From the NCBI GenBank assembly GCA_910585635.1, contig CAJUFE010000010.1:4316-68315 (forward strand): 64,000 nucleotides of DNA. The letters are read 5' to 3'. Shown piece after piece: positions 40,848 to 48,086 of this stretch. The DNA is from an uncultured Lachnospiraceae bacterium. Its GTDB lineage: Bacteria > Bacillota > Clostridia > Lachnospirales > Lachnospiraceae. Within the stretch, counting starts at the first letter, position 1; every line of letters starts with the position of its first letter. Below the pieces are notes generated by a model. The model did no database searches. It had not been told where the DNA came from and saw nothing but the letters and a program-made list of their open reading frames with translations. Made by a program: the position numbers and the translations under genes.

Positions 40848-41756
40848 ATGACAGGGACCGTATTTGACATCCGACGATTTTCCACCCATGACGGGGAGGG
40901 GATACGCACCACCGTTTTTATGAAGGGCTGTCCCTTGCGCTGTGTCTGGTGCCACAATCCGGAAGGGATCGATACCCGCTCCCGCCCGCTGTTCTTCCAG
41001 GACCGGTGCATCGGCTGCGGGACCTGCCGCAGACTGGCAAAGGAGGGCGGTATGCGGCTGGTGGAGGGCAGGCTCCGGCTGGATGTATCCAAGGAGGAAG
41101 ATTGGGATGGGCTCATAGAGGCCTGCCCTGCCGGGGCCATCGTCCGGGACAGCCGCGTGATGACGGCAGAGCAGGTGGCGGTGGAGGCCATGCGGGACGC
41201 CCCCTTTTATAAATATGGCGGGGGGGTGACCTTCTCTGGTGGGGAACCGTTATTGCAGGCAGGCTTTGTGGCGGAGGTCCTAAAGGAGCTGAAAAGAAAC
41301 GGGATCCATACGGCCATCGAGACGGCGCTCCATGTGCCGTTGGAGGCTGTAGAGCTGACCGTCCCTTTGCTGGACCAGATCTATGCCGATCTGAAGCTCA
41401 TGGATCCTGCCGCGCACAAAAGAGCTACAGGGGCTTCCAACGAACAGATCAAGAAGAACCTGGAATGGCTCTTACGGTCTCCAAAACGGGGGGCAGTGAC
41501 CGTCCGGACCCCGATGATCCCGGGGATGACCGACAGCGATGACAATATAGCAGAGATCGCCCGGTCCATCTCCAAGATCTATCCGGAGGTCACCTATGAG
41601 CTGTTAAACCATAATCCCCTGGCCCAGGCCAAGTATCATCTGGTGGACCGGGAGTATTATCGGAAAGAGGCTCCGGGACGGTACAGTAAGGAGCAGATGG
41701 CACATTTTGCAGAGGTGGCCAGAGAGAACGGGGTCCGTGATGTGCGGGTCGGCTGA
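40848..41756 (+). CDS. Glycyl-radical-enzyme activating enzyme (radical SAM)
   Basis: 302 aa. The radical SAM cluster motif is CPLRCVWC (CxxxCxxC) at about residues 27-34. A ferredoxin-like insert with CIGCGTC and a later ACPAG cysteine binds additional Fe-S clusters, as in activases of dehydratase-type enzymes (PFL activase itself lacks it). GGVTFSGGEPLLQ is the SAM-binding GGE region. It abstracts a hydrogen from the glycine of the enzyme encoded 75 bp upstream. GGGAGAGGTGAGG before the ATG at 40848 sets the start. Confidence 0.94.
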   Translation: MTGTVFDIRRFSTHDGEGIRTTVFMKGCPLRCVWCHNPEGIDTRSRPLFFQDRCIGCGTCRRLAKEGGMRLVEGRLRLDVSKEEDWDGLIEACPAGAIVRDSRVMTAEQVAVEAMRDAPFYKYGGGVTFSGGEPLLQAGFVAEVLKELKRNGIHTAIETALHVPLEAVELTVPLLDQIYADLKLMDPAAHKRATGASNEQIKKNLEWLLRSPKRGAVTVRTPMIPGMTDSDDNIAEIARSISKIYPEVTYELLNHNPLAQAKYHLVDREYYRKEAPGRYSKEQMAHFAEVARENGVRDVRVG

Positions 41757-41852
41757 CAGTCCGGGAGGGACGTGCGCTCCTGGGATGGCGCGAAGGAGCG
41801 AAAGAACGAAGGGCGAAAGGGACAAAAAGGCGAAGAGGAGAAGGAGAAGACC

Positions 41853-42281
41853 ATGAAATTTATCATCGACAATGCGGATATCAAAAAGATCCAGGCGATC
41901 TATGACGTTTTTCCGGTGGACGGGGTGACCACGAACCCCACCATCCTGGCCGAGAGCGGCAGGCAGCCCTTTGAGGTGCTGAAGGGGATCCGCGCATGGA
42001 TCGGAGCGGAGGCGGAGCTCCATGTGCAGGCTGTGTCCAGGAGCACGGAGGGGATGATCGAGGACGGGCATCGGATCGTGAAGGAGCTGGGGGAGGGGAC
42101 CTATATCAAGATCCCATCCATCCCGGCAGGCTTCAAGGCCATGCGGGCCTTAAAGGCAGAGGGACTGCATGTCACGGCCACGGCGATACAAACAGGATGA
42201 AGGCCACAGGGGATCGGGGACGCGATCAAGAAGACCGACGCGATCCTCAATAAGATCGAGGCCATGGTCAAGAGCCGGTAA
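41853..42281 (+). pseudogene. Transaldolase/fructose-6-phosphate aldolase-like gene, internally deleted
   Basis: The first 112 codons are a normal FSA/transaldolase start: MKFIIDNADIKKIQAIYDVF, the VDGVTTNPTILAES loop, and the Schiff-base Lys in GTYIKIPSIPAGFKAM. After HVTATAI, where relatives continue into the second half of the barrel, the sequence runs into IQTG and a TGA at 42198-42200. In the same frame beyond the stop, 25 codons read through GDAIKKTDAILNKIEAMVKSR to a TAA at 42281; this tail does not look like the FSA end. I read this as a deletion of about 100 codons. The FSA step of the operon is therefore likely broken unless another copy exists. AAGGAGAAG precedes the ATG. Confidence 0.8.
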
Positions 42282-42361
42282 GTTGCTGCTCGTGACCGTT
42301 CAGATATCCTGGACGATCACCGCTGCCCCGAAAAGACCGACAAGATCTTTCAAAAAAGCCC

Positions 42362-42390
42362 TTGACATTTCCACCGATCTGGTATATCCT
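42362..42390 (+). promoter_or_regulatory. Promoter of the T-box/trpB2 transcript
   Basis: A perfect -35 TTGACA (42362-42367), 17-bp spacer and -10 TATCCT (42385-42390), directly before the T-box RNA. Confidence 0.82.
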
Positions 42391-42404
42391 AGCAACAAGT
42401 TGAT

Positions 42405-42670
42405 CAGATAAAACCATTGACCGGGACGAGTACCTGTTTGGAACATGCCCAGAGAGCTGCCGACGGTGGGAGAGCAGCCATAGGAAGAGCAGGGAATGGA
42501 CCCGTGAGGGCGAGCTGAAACTACGGGAGTAGGCGAGACGTGTCTGCACGTTACAGCAGGAAGTGTATGTTTGTACACGGAAAGAGTGCATCCGTAAGGA
42601 TGAAGCTAGGTGGCACCGCAGAAGTTACGACTCCTGTCCTAATGTTAGTTGGGACAGGGGTCTTTTGTTT
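42405..42670 (+). promoter_or_regulatory. Tryptophan T-box riboswitch with terminator
   Basis: Leader RNA that reads the charging state of tRNA-Trp. Stem I includes the distal AGAGAGC element (about 42451) and the specifier loop GGAATGGACC, giving a UGG (Trp) codon at 42497-42499, followed by the GAGCTGAAA end of stem I. The antiterminator T-box bulge AGGTGGCACCGC is at 42608-42619. The terminator arms CTCCTGTCC and GGGACAGGGG (42631-42660) precede a T-run. Uncharged tRNA-Trp should stabilise the antiterminator and switch on the trpB2 gene. Confidence 0.93.
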
Positions 42671-42806
42671 TTTGCGCGTCGTAGACGGTGTGCTGTGCCG
42701 CCCTCTGTGGATGATCGTTGATCGGCTGGGAATGATAATGAGGAAAAGACCGTGAGGCTTAAGCGGCTCATGGGAACAAGCGCGAGAAGAGAAAGGAAGG
42801 AAGATC

Positions 42807-44180
42807 ATGGAACAGACTATCCCTTATAAGATCTATCTGGAAGAGCAGGAGATGCCAAAGCAGTGGTATAATGTACGGGCGGATATGAAGAAAAAGCCGG
42901 CCCCCATCTTAAACCCCGGTACCTTAAAGCCAGTGACTGTAGAGGAGCTGTCCGCGATCTTCTGCACGGAGCTTGCTAAGCAGGAGCTGGACGATACCAC
43001 TCCCTATTTTGATATCCCCCAGGAGATCCGGGATTTTTACCGGATGTACCGCCCATCGCCTCTGACCAGGGCTTACTGTCTGGAGAAGAAGCTGGACACC
43101 CCGGCCCACATTTATTATAAATTTGAGGGCAATAACACCTCCGGCAGCCATAAGCTGAACTCGGCGATCGCCCAGGCCTATTACGCCAAGCAGCAGGGCT
43201 TAAAGGGCGTCACCACGGAGACCGGTGCCGGCCAGTGGGGGACGGCTCTGTCCATGGCCTGTGCCTACTTAGATCTGGACTGCCAGGTCTACATGGTGAA
43301 GTGCTCCTATGAGCAGAAGCCTTTCCGCCGGGAGGTCATGCGGACCTATGGGGCTAAGGTCACCCCATCCCCTTCCATGGAGACGGAAGTAGGGCGGAGG
43401 ATGAACGCGGAATTCCCCGGGACTACAGGCAGCCTTGGCTGCGCGATCTCGGAGGCTGTGGAAGCCGCTATGTCCCAGGAGGGTTACCGCTATGTGCTGG
43501 GCTCCGTCCTGACCCAGGTGCTGCTCCATCAGTCTGTGATCGGTCTGGAGACCAAGGCCGCCTTAGACAAGTACGGCATCAAGGCCGATACGATCATCGG
43601 CTGCGCAGGCGGCGGCTCCAACTTAGGCGGGCTGATCTCGCCTTTTGTGGGTCAGATGTTAAGAGGTGAGGCCGACTATGAGATCATCGCGGTAGAGCCG
43701 GCCTCCTGCCCCAGCCTGACCAGAGGCGTGTATGCCTACGATTTCTGTGATACCGGGAAGGTCTGCCCCTTAGCGAAGATGTACACCTTAGGCAGCGGCT
43801 TCATCCCCTCCGCCAACCACGCAGGCGGCCTGCGCTATCACGGCATGAGCTCTGTGGTCTCTGAGCTCTACGACCAGGGGTTACTGACGGCAAGGAGTGT
43901 GGAGCAGACAGCCGTGTTCCAGGCGGCCCAGACCTTTGCCAAGGTAGAAGGGATCCTGCCTGCACCGGAGAGCAGCCACGCGATCAAGGTGGCGATCGAC
44001 GAGGCTTTAAAGTGCAAAGAGACAGGAGAGGCGAAGAACATCGTCTTTGGCCTGACCGGCACAGGCTATTTCGATATGGTGGCCTATCAGCGGTTCAATG
44101 ACGGGGAGATGTCCGACTATATCCCCTCCGATGAAGAGCTGGCCAAGGCGATCGACCGGCTGCCGAAGGTGGAGATCTAA
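42807..44180 (+). CDS. trpB: Tryptophan synthase beta chain, TrpB2-type
   Basis: 457 aa PLP enzyme condensing indole and serine to tryptophan. The PLP lysine is in NNTSGSHKLNSA (about residue 114) and the phosphate loop is CAGGGSNLGG. The long N-terminal extension (about 60 residues) and the sequence RPSPLTRAYCLEKKL mark the TrpB2 group, which usually works without a dedicated alpha subunit and may salvage free indole. No trpA or other trp gene is adjacent. Control by the Trp-specific T-box upstream confirms the physiological role. A terminator follows. Confidence 0.94.
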   Translation: MEQTIPYKIYLEEQEMPKQWYNVRADMKKKPAPILNPGTLKPVTVEELSAIFCTELAKQELDDTTPYFDIPQEIRDFYRMYRPSPLTRAYCLEKKLDTPAHIYYKFEGNNTSGSHKLNSAIAQAYYAKQQGLKGVTTETGAGQWGTALSMACAYLDLDCQVYMVKCSYEQKPFRREVMRTYGAKVTPSPSMETEVGRRMNAEFPGTTGSLGCAISEAVEAAMSQEGYRYVLGSVLTQVLLHQSVIGLETKAALDKYGIKADTIIGCAGGGSNLGGLISPFVGQMLRGEADYEIIAVEPASCPSLTRGVYAYDFCDTGKVCPLAKMYTLGSGFIPSANHAGGLRYHGMSSVVSELYDQGLLTARSVEQTAVFQAAQTFAKVEGILPAPESSHAIKVAIDEALKCKETGEAKNIVFGLTGTGYFDMVAYQRFNDGEMSDYIPSDEELAKAIDRLPKVEI

Positions 44181-44231
44181 AGCACGCTCTAGTCGAGGGG
44201 AAAAAGCCAGAGCGCTTCGGTCATAAAAAGA

Positions 44232-44260
44232 GCCGGGAAGTGATCCTTCCCGGCCTTTTG
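44232..44260 (+). terminator. Terminator after trpB2
   Basis: GCCGGGAAG (44232-44240) pairs with CTTCCCGGC (44247-44255), followed by CTTTTGG. Confidence 0.92.
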
Positions 44261-44419
44261 GTCTGGCAAACGCCTTATCGTTTTATTTCCACGAGCAATG
44301 AGCCTGCTCTGCAGCGCTGCAAGCTTGATACCCCGTTACTTGCAGCGGGGGCTTTGATCTGGGGATCCAAGGGATGGGCCGGGATCACACGAGCATTTGG
44401 CGAGGGCCTGCCCCGCCGA

Positions 44420-45187
44420 TCACTCCAGCTCGACTACCTCGGTGGTAGACGGAGCTTCCTGTGGGTCCGCGGCAGATGCCTTGTCCTCTTTTTCCGGCGC
44501 CGGGGCAGCATCCTGCGTATCTGTAGCGCCCGTCTCTTTTGCGGCTGGCTCTGTGGCGGCTGTGGCAGACTCCTCCGGGGCGTCCTGTGCCGGGGCATGT
44601 CCGTCTCCATCCTCTCCGGCAGCCGGGACATCCACAGGAGTCTCATCCTCGAAGATGTCTTCCTCCTCGTCTACATCTGCATGCTTCCGCTCTTTGCGCT
44701 CCTCCACCTTCTCGGCCACCTTGGCCTTGGCGGCCTGGGCGGTATCCTTGGCAGCGGAAGCAGCCTCATGGGCGGTATCGGTCAAGATAGCAGCGGCATC
44801 CTTCAGCACGTTCCGCGCGGCGCCGGCCATCCCCCCTGCCGCGGCCAGCATGTCCTTGGCCGCCAGCTTCAGCTCGTCGGTGCTGGCGTTCAACGCGATA
44901 TATCTCCGGGTATTTTTGGACTGTGCAGAGCCTTCTTCCTTGTCCGTGTCTGCCGTGGTGTCCTCCTCTTCATCCGTATCCAGGGACAGTGCATCTGCGG
45001 CGTCCTCCTCCTCGTCCTCAAAAAAGAGGTCCTCCAGGTCTGCGTCGTCCTCGCCTTCAAAGTCGTGGAATTCTTCCTCCAGCTCCTTATTGAAGGACCG
45101 GTACTTTTTCAGATACGAGATACCTGCCGCCGCAGCGCCTGCCACGGTAGCGACCGCCAATACTTTCCCAAAACCTTTTTTTGCCAT
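44420..45187 (-). CDS. Membrane-anchored acidic YtxH-like protein
   Basis: 255 aa. One N-terminal hydrophobic helix (residues about 6-25, GKVLAVATVAGAAAAGISYL) with a basic flank resembles YtxH-type anchors. Then come a strongly acidic stretch (40-90), an amphipathic Ala/Lys-rich helical segment (105-165, AASAAKDTAQAAKAKVAEK) reminiscent of stress-protective LEA/YtxH helices, and an acidic Ala/Glu/Pro-rich tail. There is no enzyme motif. GAGAGGAG precedes the start. A long open frame on the opposite strand over the same bases is a by-product of the biased composition. Function unknown. Confidence 0.75.
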   Translation of the reverse strand: MAKKGFGKVLAVATVAGAAAAGISYLKKYRSFNKELEEEFHDFEGEDDADLEDLFFEDEEEDAADALSLDTDEEEDTTADTDKEEGSAQSKNTRRYIALNASTDELKLAAKDMLAAAGGMAGAARNVLKDAAAILTDTAHEAASAAKDTAQAAKAKVAEKVEERKERKHADVDEEEDIFEDETPVDVPAAGEDGDGHAPAQDAPEESATAATEPAAKETGATDTQDAAPAPEKEDKASAADPQEAPSTTEVVELE

Positions 45188-45290
45188 GATAGATACTCCT
45201 CTCCGGGGTTTATGATATGTTTACTATTTTAATACGAAAGTAAGAAAAAAGAAAGACCATTGAAAAGATTTTGTGCTATTCTTTAAAAAA

Positions 45291-45312
45291 CGTTACTTTT
45301 CACACCCACGCC
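45291..45312 (+). repeat. Left copy of a 22-bp inverted repeat
   Basis: The sequence starts CGTTACTTTTCACA and ends CCCACGCC. Its exact reverse complement lies at 48050-48071, 2.7 kb away and facing it. Both copies sit 15-40 bp before a plus-strand gene. Confidence 0.9.
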
Positions 45313-45350
45313 GGAGGGTCCGCTCCGGGAGCGATATGGGAAGGGAGTGG

Positions 45351-46103
45351 ATGAGGGGGATGGGAGAAAACGGAGAGAACGGGTATTTCCAGAAGGCGCT
45401 GGCGGCTTTTACCCATGATGTGGCCAGCGGCGGGGCGATCCGCCATCTGACGGATCTGGGCTATACGGCCAGGGAGATCAAGGAGCGGCTTGCCTTTCCC
45501 GCCCCCTATGAGCGGGTGCGGGAGACGATGCGGGAGCATCTGCTGGACCAGAAGGTCCTTTTAGAGGAGGAGCCTGGATGCGGGAAGGAGCGGGAGCAGG
45601 CGGAGTATGTGCTGGAGCACGACCAGTATGGCCGGACCAGCTTCCGGAAGGTCATCCGGCCGGACCGGACTGTTAGAAGTACCGGGAGCCCTGGGGATGT
45701 CCGTGCCGCTGGGTCTGTCGGCACTGCCGGGGATGCCCGTGCTGCCGGTCGTGCCGGTGTTGCCGGGACGGTCCATTGGGAGGAGAGCTGTTTTGACGGC
45801 GGGGGTGCGGAGGAGTTTGCCGCTTTCCTGAAGGAACGGTGCGGGGAGAACGGCCAGGAGAACGCTTATGTATCCTGCGACTTTGGCCTGTGGTGTTACA
45901 GGGACCCGGAGGACTTTGAGAAGATGCTGGACCTGCTGGAGGAAAGGCAAAGGGGATATATCCTGGGGGTGTTCTGGGTGCGAAAGCGGGTCTACCACCG
46001 GCTGGATGGACGGATGCAGAAGATCGTAGCGCGGCTGTATGGGGAAGATGTTTATCATGGGAACTGCTATTTTTTGAAAACAGCGGAGAAGATCCGATTT
46101 TAA
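45351..46103 (+). CDS. Conserved-looking hypothetical protein with a repeat insertion
   Basis: 250 aa, family unknown to me. The N-terminal 100 residues (FTHDVASGGAIRHLTDLGYT, then EIKERLAFPAPYERV) look like a folded helical domain, and the C-terminal 110 residues (YVSCDFGLWCYRDPEDFEKM onward, ending YHGNCYFLKTAEK) look like another. They are separated by residues about 108-145 made of a 36-bp, 12-residue repeat (DVRAAGSVGTAG, DARAAGRAGVAG). There is no signal peptide or membrane helix. AAGGGAG lies 3 nt before the ATG at 45351 and 12 nt before another at 45360; either may be used. Alone on the plus strand, convergent with the toxin-antitoxin pair. Confidence 0.65.
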   Translation: MRGMGENGENGYFQKALAAFTHDVASGGAIRHLTDLGYTAREIKERLAFPAPYERVRETMREHLLDQKVLLEEEPGCGKEREQAEYVLEHDQYGRTSFRKVIRPDRTVRSTGSPGDVRAAGSVGTAGDARAAGRAGVAGTVHWEESCFDGGGAEEFAAFLKERCGENGQENAYVSCDFGLWCYRDPEDFEKMLDLLEERQRGYILGVFWVRKRVYHRLDGRMQKIVARLYGEDVYHGNCYFLKTAEKIRF

Positions 46104-46111
46104 ATGGTATC

Positions 46112-46414
46112 TTATAGATTACGTCCTTGATACTGCACGGTTACCACATAAACAGTTTTTTCTGCTTCGTCAATGCGGAAAACAACGATGTAATGATCGA
46201 TCAGCAATTGCCTGTAACCCTTTTCGGCATATCTGCCCTCATTACGCTGTTGATGAGACTGTGGAAAGGTGTCTAAATTTAATATACCTTTCTTGATCCG
46301 GTCAACCTGTCCTTTTGCATTTTCAGGAGCTGATCTCTCGTTGGCTATATAGTAGTAGATGTTGTCTAATTCGCGTATTGCGCGGGGATTGATCTTTACT
46401 TTGTACTTATCCAA
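46112..46414 (-). CDS. Type II toxin, RelE/ParE family
   Basis: 100 aa from a TTG at 46414 that overlaps the antitoxin stop by 8 nt, with GGAGAAAA upstream. The sequence KYKVKINPRAIRELDNIYYY, the central GKGQVDRIKKGILNLDTFP (as NAKGQVDRIKKGI) and the end DHYIVVFRIDEAEKTVYVV are the RelE/ParE fold. RelE members cut mRNA in the ribosome; ParE members inhibit gyrase; sequence alone does not separate them here. A longer frame to 46537 runs through the antitoxin gene and is not protein-like. Confidence 0.92.
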   Translation of the reverse strand: MDKYKVKINPRAIRELDNIYYYIANERSAPENAKGQVDRIKKGILNLDTFPQSHQQRNEGRYAEKGYRQLLIDHYIVVFRIDEAEKTVYVVTVQYQGRNL

Positions 46415-46670
46415 AATATTTTTTCTCCAATCCTGCAAAAACGGTTTCTGCGTCGATCGCCTCTGCTCCGTTTGCGATCTCCTGCTCGGATCCATAGATC
46501 GCCTGGTCGATGCGGTTGATCCTTGCGAATTTGTCATATAATTCGCTGCTCATCACGACCAGATCGCTATATCCGTTTTTAGTGATAAAAATAGGCTCCT
46601 GTTCCCTGTGCGCTATGTTGGAGATCTCGGTCGTATTGCGTAGGTCTTTGATAGGCATGATAAGTGGCAT
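46407..46670 (-). CDS. Antitoxin, Phd/YefM family
   Basis: 87 aa. The start PIKDLRNTTEISNIAHREQE with FITKNGYSDLVVMSSELYD is the Phd/YefM DNA-binding fold; the C-terminal 35 residues would bind and block the toxin. AAAGGAG sits 10 nt before the ATG at 46670. The promoter region just upstream contains a long perfect palindrome, which fits autoregulation by the toxin-antitoxin complex. Confidence 0.93.
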   Translation of the reverse strand: MPLIMPIKDLRNTTEISNIAHREQEPIFITKNGYSDLVVMSSELYDKFARINRIDQAIYGSEQEIANGAEAIDAETVFAGLEKKYFG

Positions 46671-46688
46671 GATATTTTACTCCTTTCT

Positions 46689-46719
46689 ATGTACATGATC
46701 ATAGCATGATCATGTACAT
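46689..46719. promoter_or_regulatory. Palindromic operator of the toxin-antitoxin operon
   Basis: ATGTACATGATCAT at 46689-46702 and ATGATCATGTACAT at 46706-46719 form a perfect 14-bp inverted repeat around AGC, 19 bp before the antitoxin start. Smaller ATGATCAT/GTACAT palindromes inside the arms suggest more than one dimer can bind. Confidence 0.85.
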
Positions 46720-46810
46720 AAATCAACAGAAACATACAATGAAGATCAAGGCCATTCTGCCAGATCTAAATACTACTTTTTATAGTCGGAAGGAAAGAGA
46801 GGAAAGAAAG

Positions 46811-47293
46811 ATGGTCATGAGCGATAAAAAAGGGTTTGTTGGACGGCCGCTGAGACGGACGTTATGGGGGATGGTCCTGTGTACCCTGCTCTTTACAGGA
46901 TGCGCGGGCCGCCAGGAGCCTGTAAAAGAAAGCATACAGGAAAAAAGCGGCATAGAGGCCGCGATCGATAGCTTTGTGGGGGATGACTATACACAGATCG
47001 ATGTGCAGGTCTTCGCCCTGGGGGAGGTCCGGACCCTTACCCTGGCCGGGGATGAGGTGGCGGCCTTAAAGAGCTGGTTCCAGGATGCGGAGTACGAGCC
47101 TGTCACCTTTGCCGAGGGCGAAGAGCCGGGTGAGACCGAGGGAGGAGCAGCCTGCCGGATCCAGGGGGTCGGCGGAAAGCAGGATATGGAGCTTACCCTG
47201 TATCTCATGGGAGGCGATGAGAGGGTCCTCCAGATGGATGGGGCGTGGGTCAAGGTCGTTAATGAGGAGGAGCTGCCGCTGGAGGTGGACTAG
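46811..47293 (+). CDS. Small lipoprotein
   Basis: 160 aa with a basic N-terminus (GRPLRRTLWGMVLCTLLFTGC) and a lipobox LFTGC, so it is probably anchored to the outer face of the membrane. The mature part (about 125 residues) is acidic with alternating beta-like segments (YTQIDVQVFALGEVRTLTLA); no known domain. AGGAAAGAAAG precedes two close ATG codons (46811 and 46817). An upstream in-frame ATG at 46706 lies in the operator and is unlikely. Followed by a terminator. Function unknown. Confidence 0.75.
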   Translation: MVMSDKKGFVGRPLRRTLWGMVLCTLLFTGCAGRQEPVKESIQEKSGIEAAIDSFVGDDYTQIDVQVFALGEVRTLTLAGDEVAALKSWFQDAEYEPVTFAEGEEPGETEGGAACRIQGVGGKQDMELTLYLMGGDERVLQMDGAWVKVVNEEELPLEVD

Positions 47294-47349
47294 AGGTCAT
47301 CATGACCCTTGCAGGATGCAAAAAAATAGGAGTAGTAAAAAAGCAGGAT

Positions 47350-47397
47350 AAAAGATCCGGCAAGAAGCGTTCGATGCGCTTTCTGCCGGATCTTTTC
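47350..47397. terminator. Terminator between convergent small genes
   Basis: AAAAGATCCGGCA pairs with TGCCGGATCTTTT, with an inner AAGCG/CGCTT stem. A- and T-runs on both sides make it bidirectional. Confidence 0.9.
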
Positions 47398-47410
47398 ACA
47401 GTCGTTGCGC

Positions 47411-47890
47411 CTACAGCAGCATGCCCGATAACATCTGCGTGATCGCGCCGGAAACACAGTTAAAGGTGAGCAGGGCCAGGATGATGGTCCAGATCAGAGC
47501 CTGGGTCCTGGACTTCTGCATGGAGCTCCTGAAGGCTTCCACTACACAGCAGGACGGGTCTGAGGGGACATAGCAGACCGTCTGGCGTTCGCCTACGGTA
47601 TAGTGGCCCCGCCTTTTTTCTGCCCAGTCCAGACGGGTGGTCAGGTTCTGCCCATCCACCGTGTAGGCGATCACCGGAAATTCATTCCGCCAGCGGAAGC
47701 TGCGGTTGCGGCGGCGGACCTCCACCACTTCACTGATATAGCCCTCTGTCTTCCCTGTCATCTCGTGGGCGCGGTTGAGCGCGGCGCTCAGCCGTTTAAA
47801 ACGGCGGAAGAAGGACCAGGTCGCGGCGGCAAAGAGCAGGGCGATCACAAGGACGATCGCGCCGCAGACAAGATAAAAAGTACTGTCCAT
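47411..47890 (-). CDS. DUF3592-like membrane protein
   Basis: 159 aa with an N-terminal membrane helix (about 5-26, VCGAIVLVIALLFAAATW), an exposed middle domain (about 45-120) containing EFPVIAYTVDGQNLTTR and HYTVGERQTVCYVPSDPS, typical of DUF3592, and a C-terminal helix (about 132-155). The family has no known role. The last upstream gene on this strand is far away, so it is likely a single-gene unit; its start region shows AGGAGGTATCC. Confidence 0.78.
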   Translation of the reverse strand: MDSTFYLVCGAIVLVIALLFAAATWSFFRRFKRLSAALNRAHEMTGKTEGYISEVVEVRRRNRSFRWRNEFPVIAYTVDGQNLTTRLDWAEKRRGHYTVGERQTVCYVPSDPSCCVVEAFRSSMQKSRTQALIWTIILALLTFNCVSGAITQMLSGMLL

Positions 47891-48049
47891 GATAAGGATA
47901 CCTCCTATATGTATTGAGATCTGGGAGATTGAAAAACTCCCAGACCTATTCTATAATAGTAGGGATCAAAATGCAAGAGGGAGCATCCGTGAGCATCTAT
48001 CATTTAAGGGTTCCTTTTGTGCCAGGACCCTCCCTGCGCTACTTTAGTT

Positions 48050-48071
48050 GGCGTGGGTGTGAAAAGTAACG
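48050..48071 (-). repeat. Right copy of the 22-bp inverted repeat
   Basis: Exact reverse complement of 45291-45312, 15 bp before the GTPase-NYN gene. Starts GGCGTGGGTGTGAAAA on the plus strand. Confidence 0.9.
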
Positions 48072-48086
48072 AAAAGTGGGGATGAG

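Noticed and set aside
44240..45232. Long plus-strand open frames (330 and 272 codons) opposite the YtxH-like gene
   Set aside because: Their sequence is low-complexity mirror composition of the acidic Ala/Glu-rich protein, without ribosome site or family features. The minus-strand gene has a start site, an anchor helix and a plausible fold.
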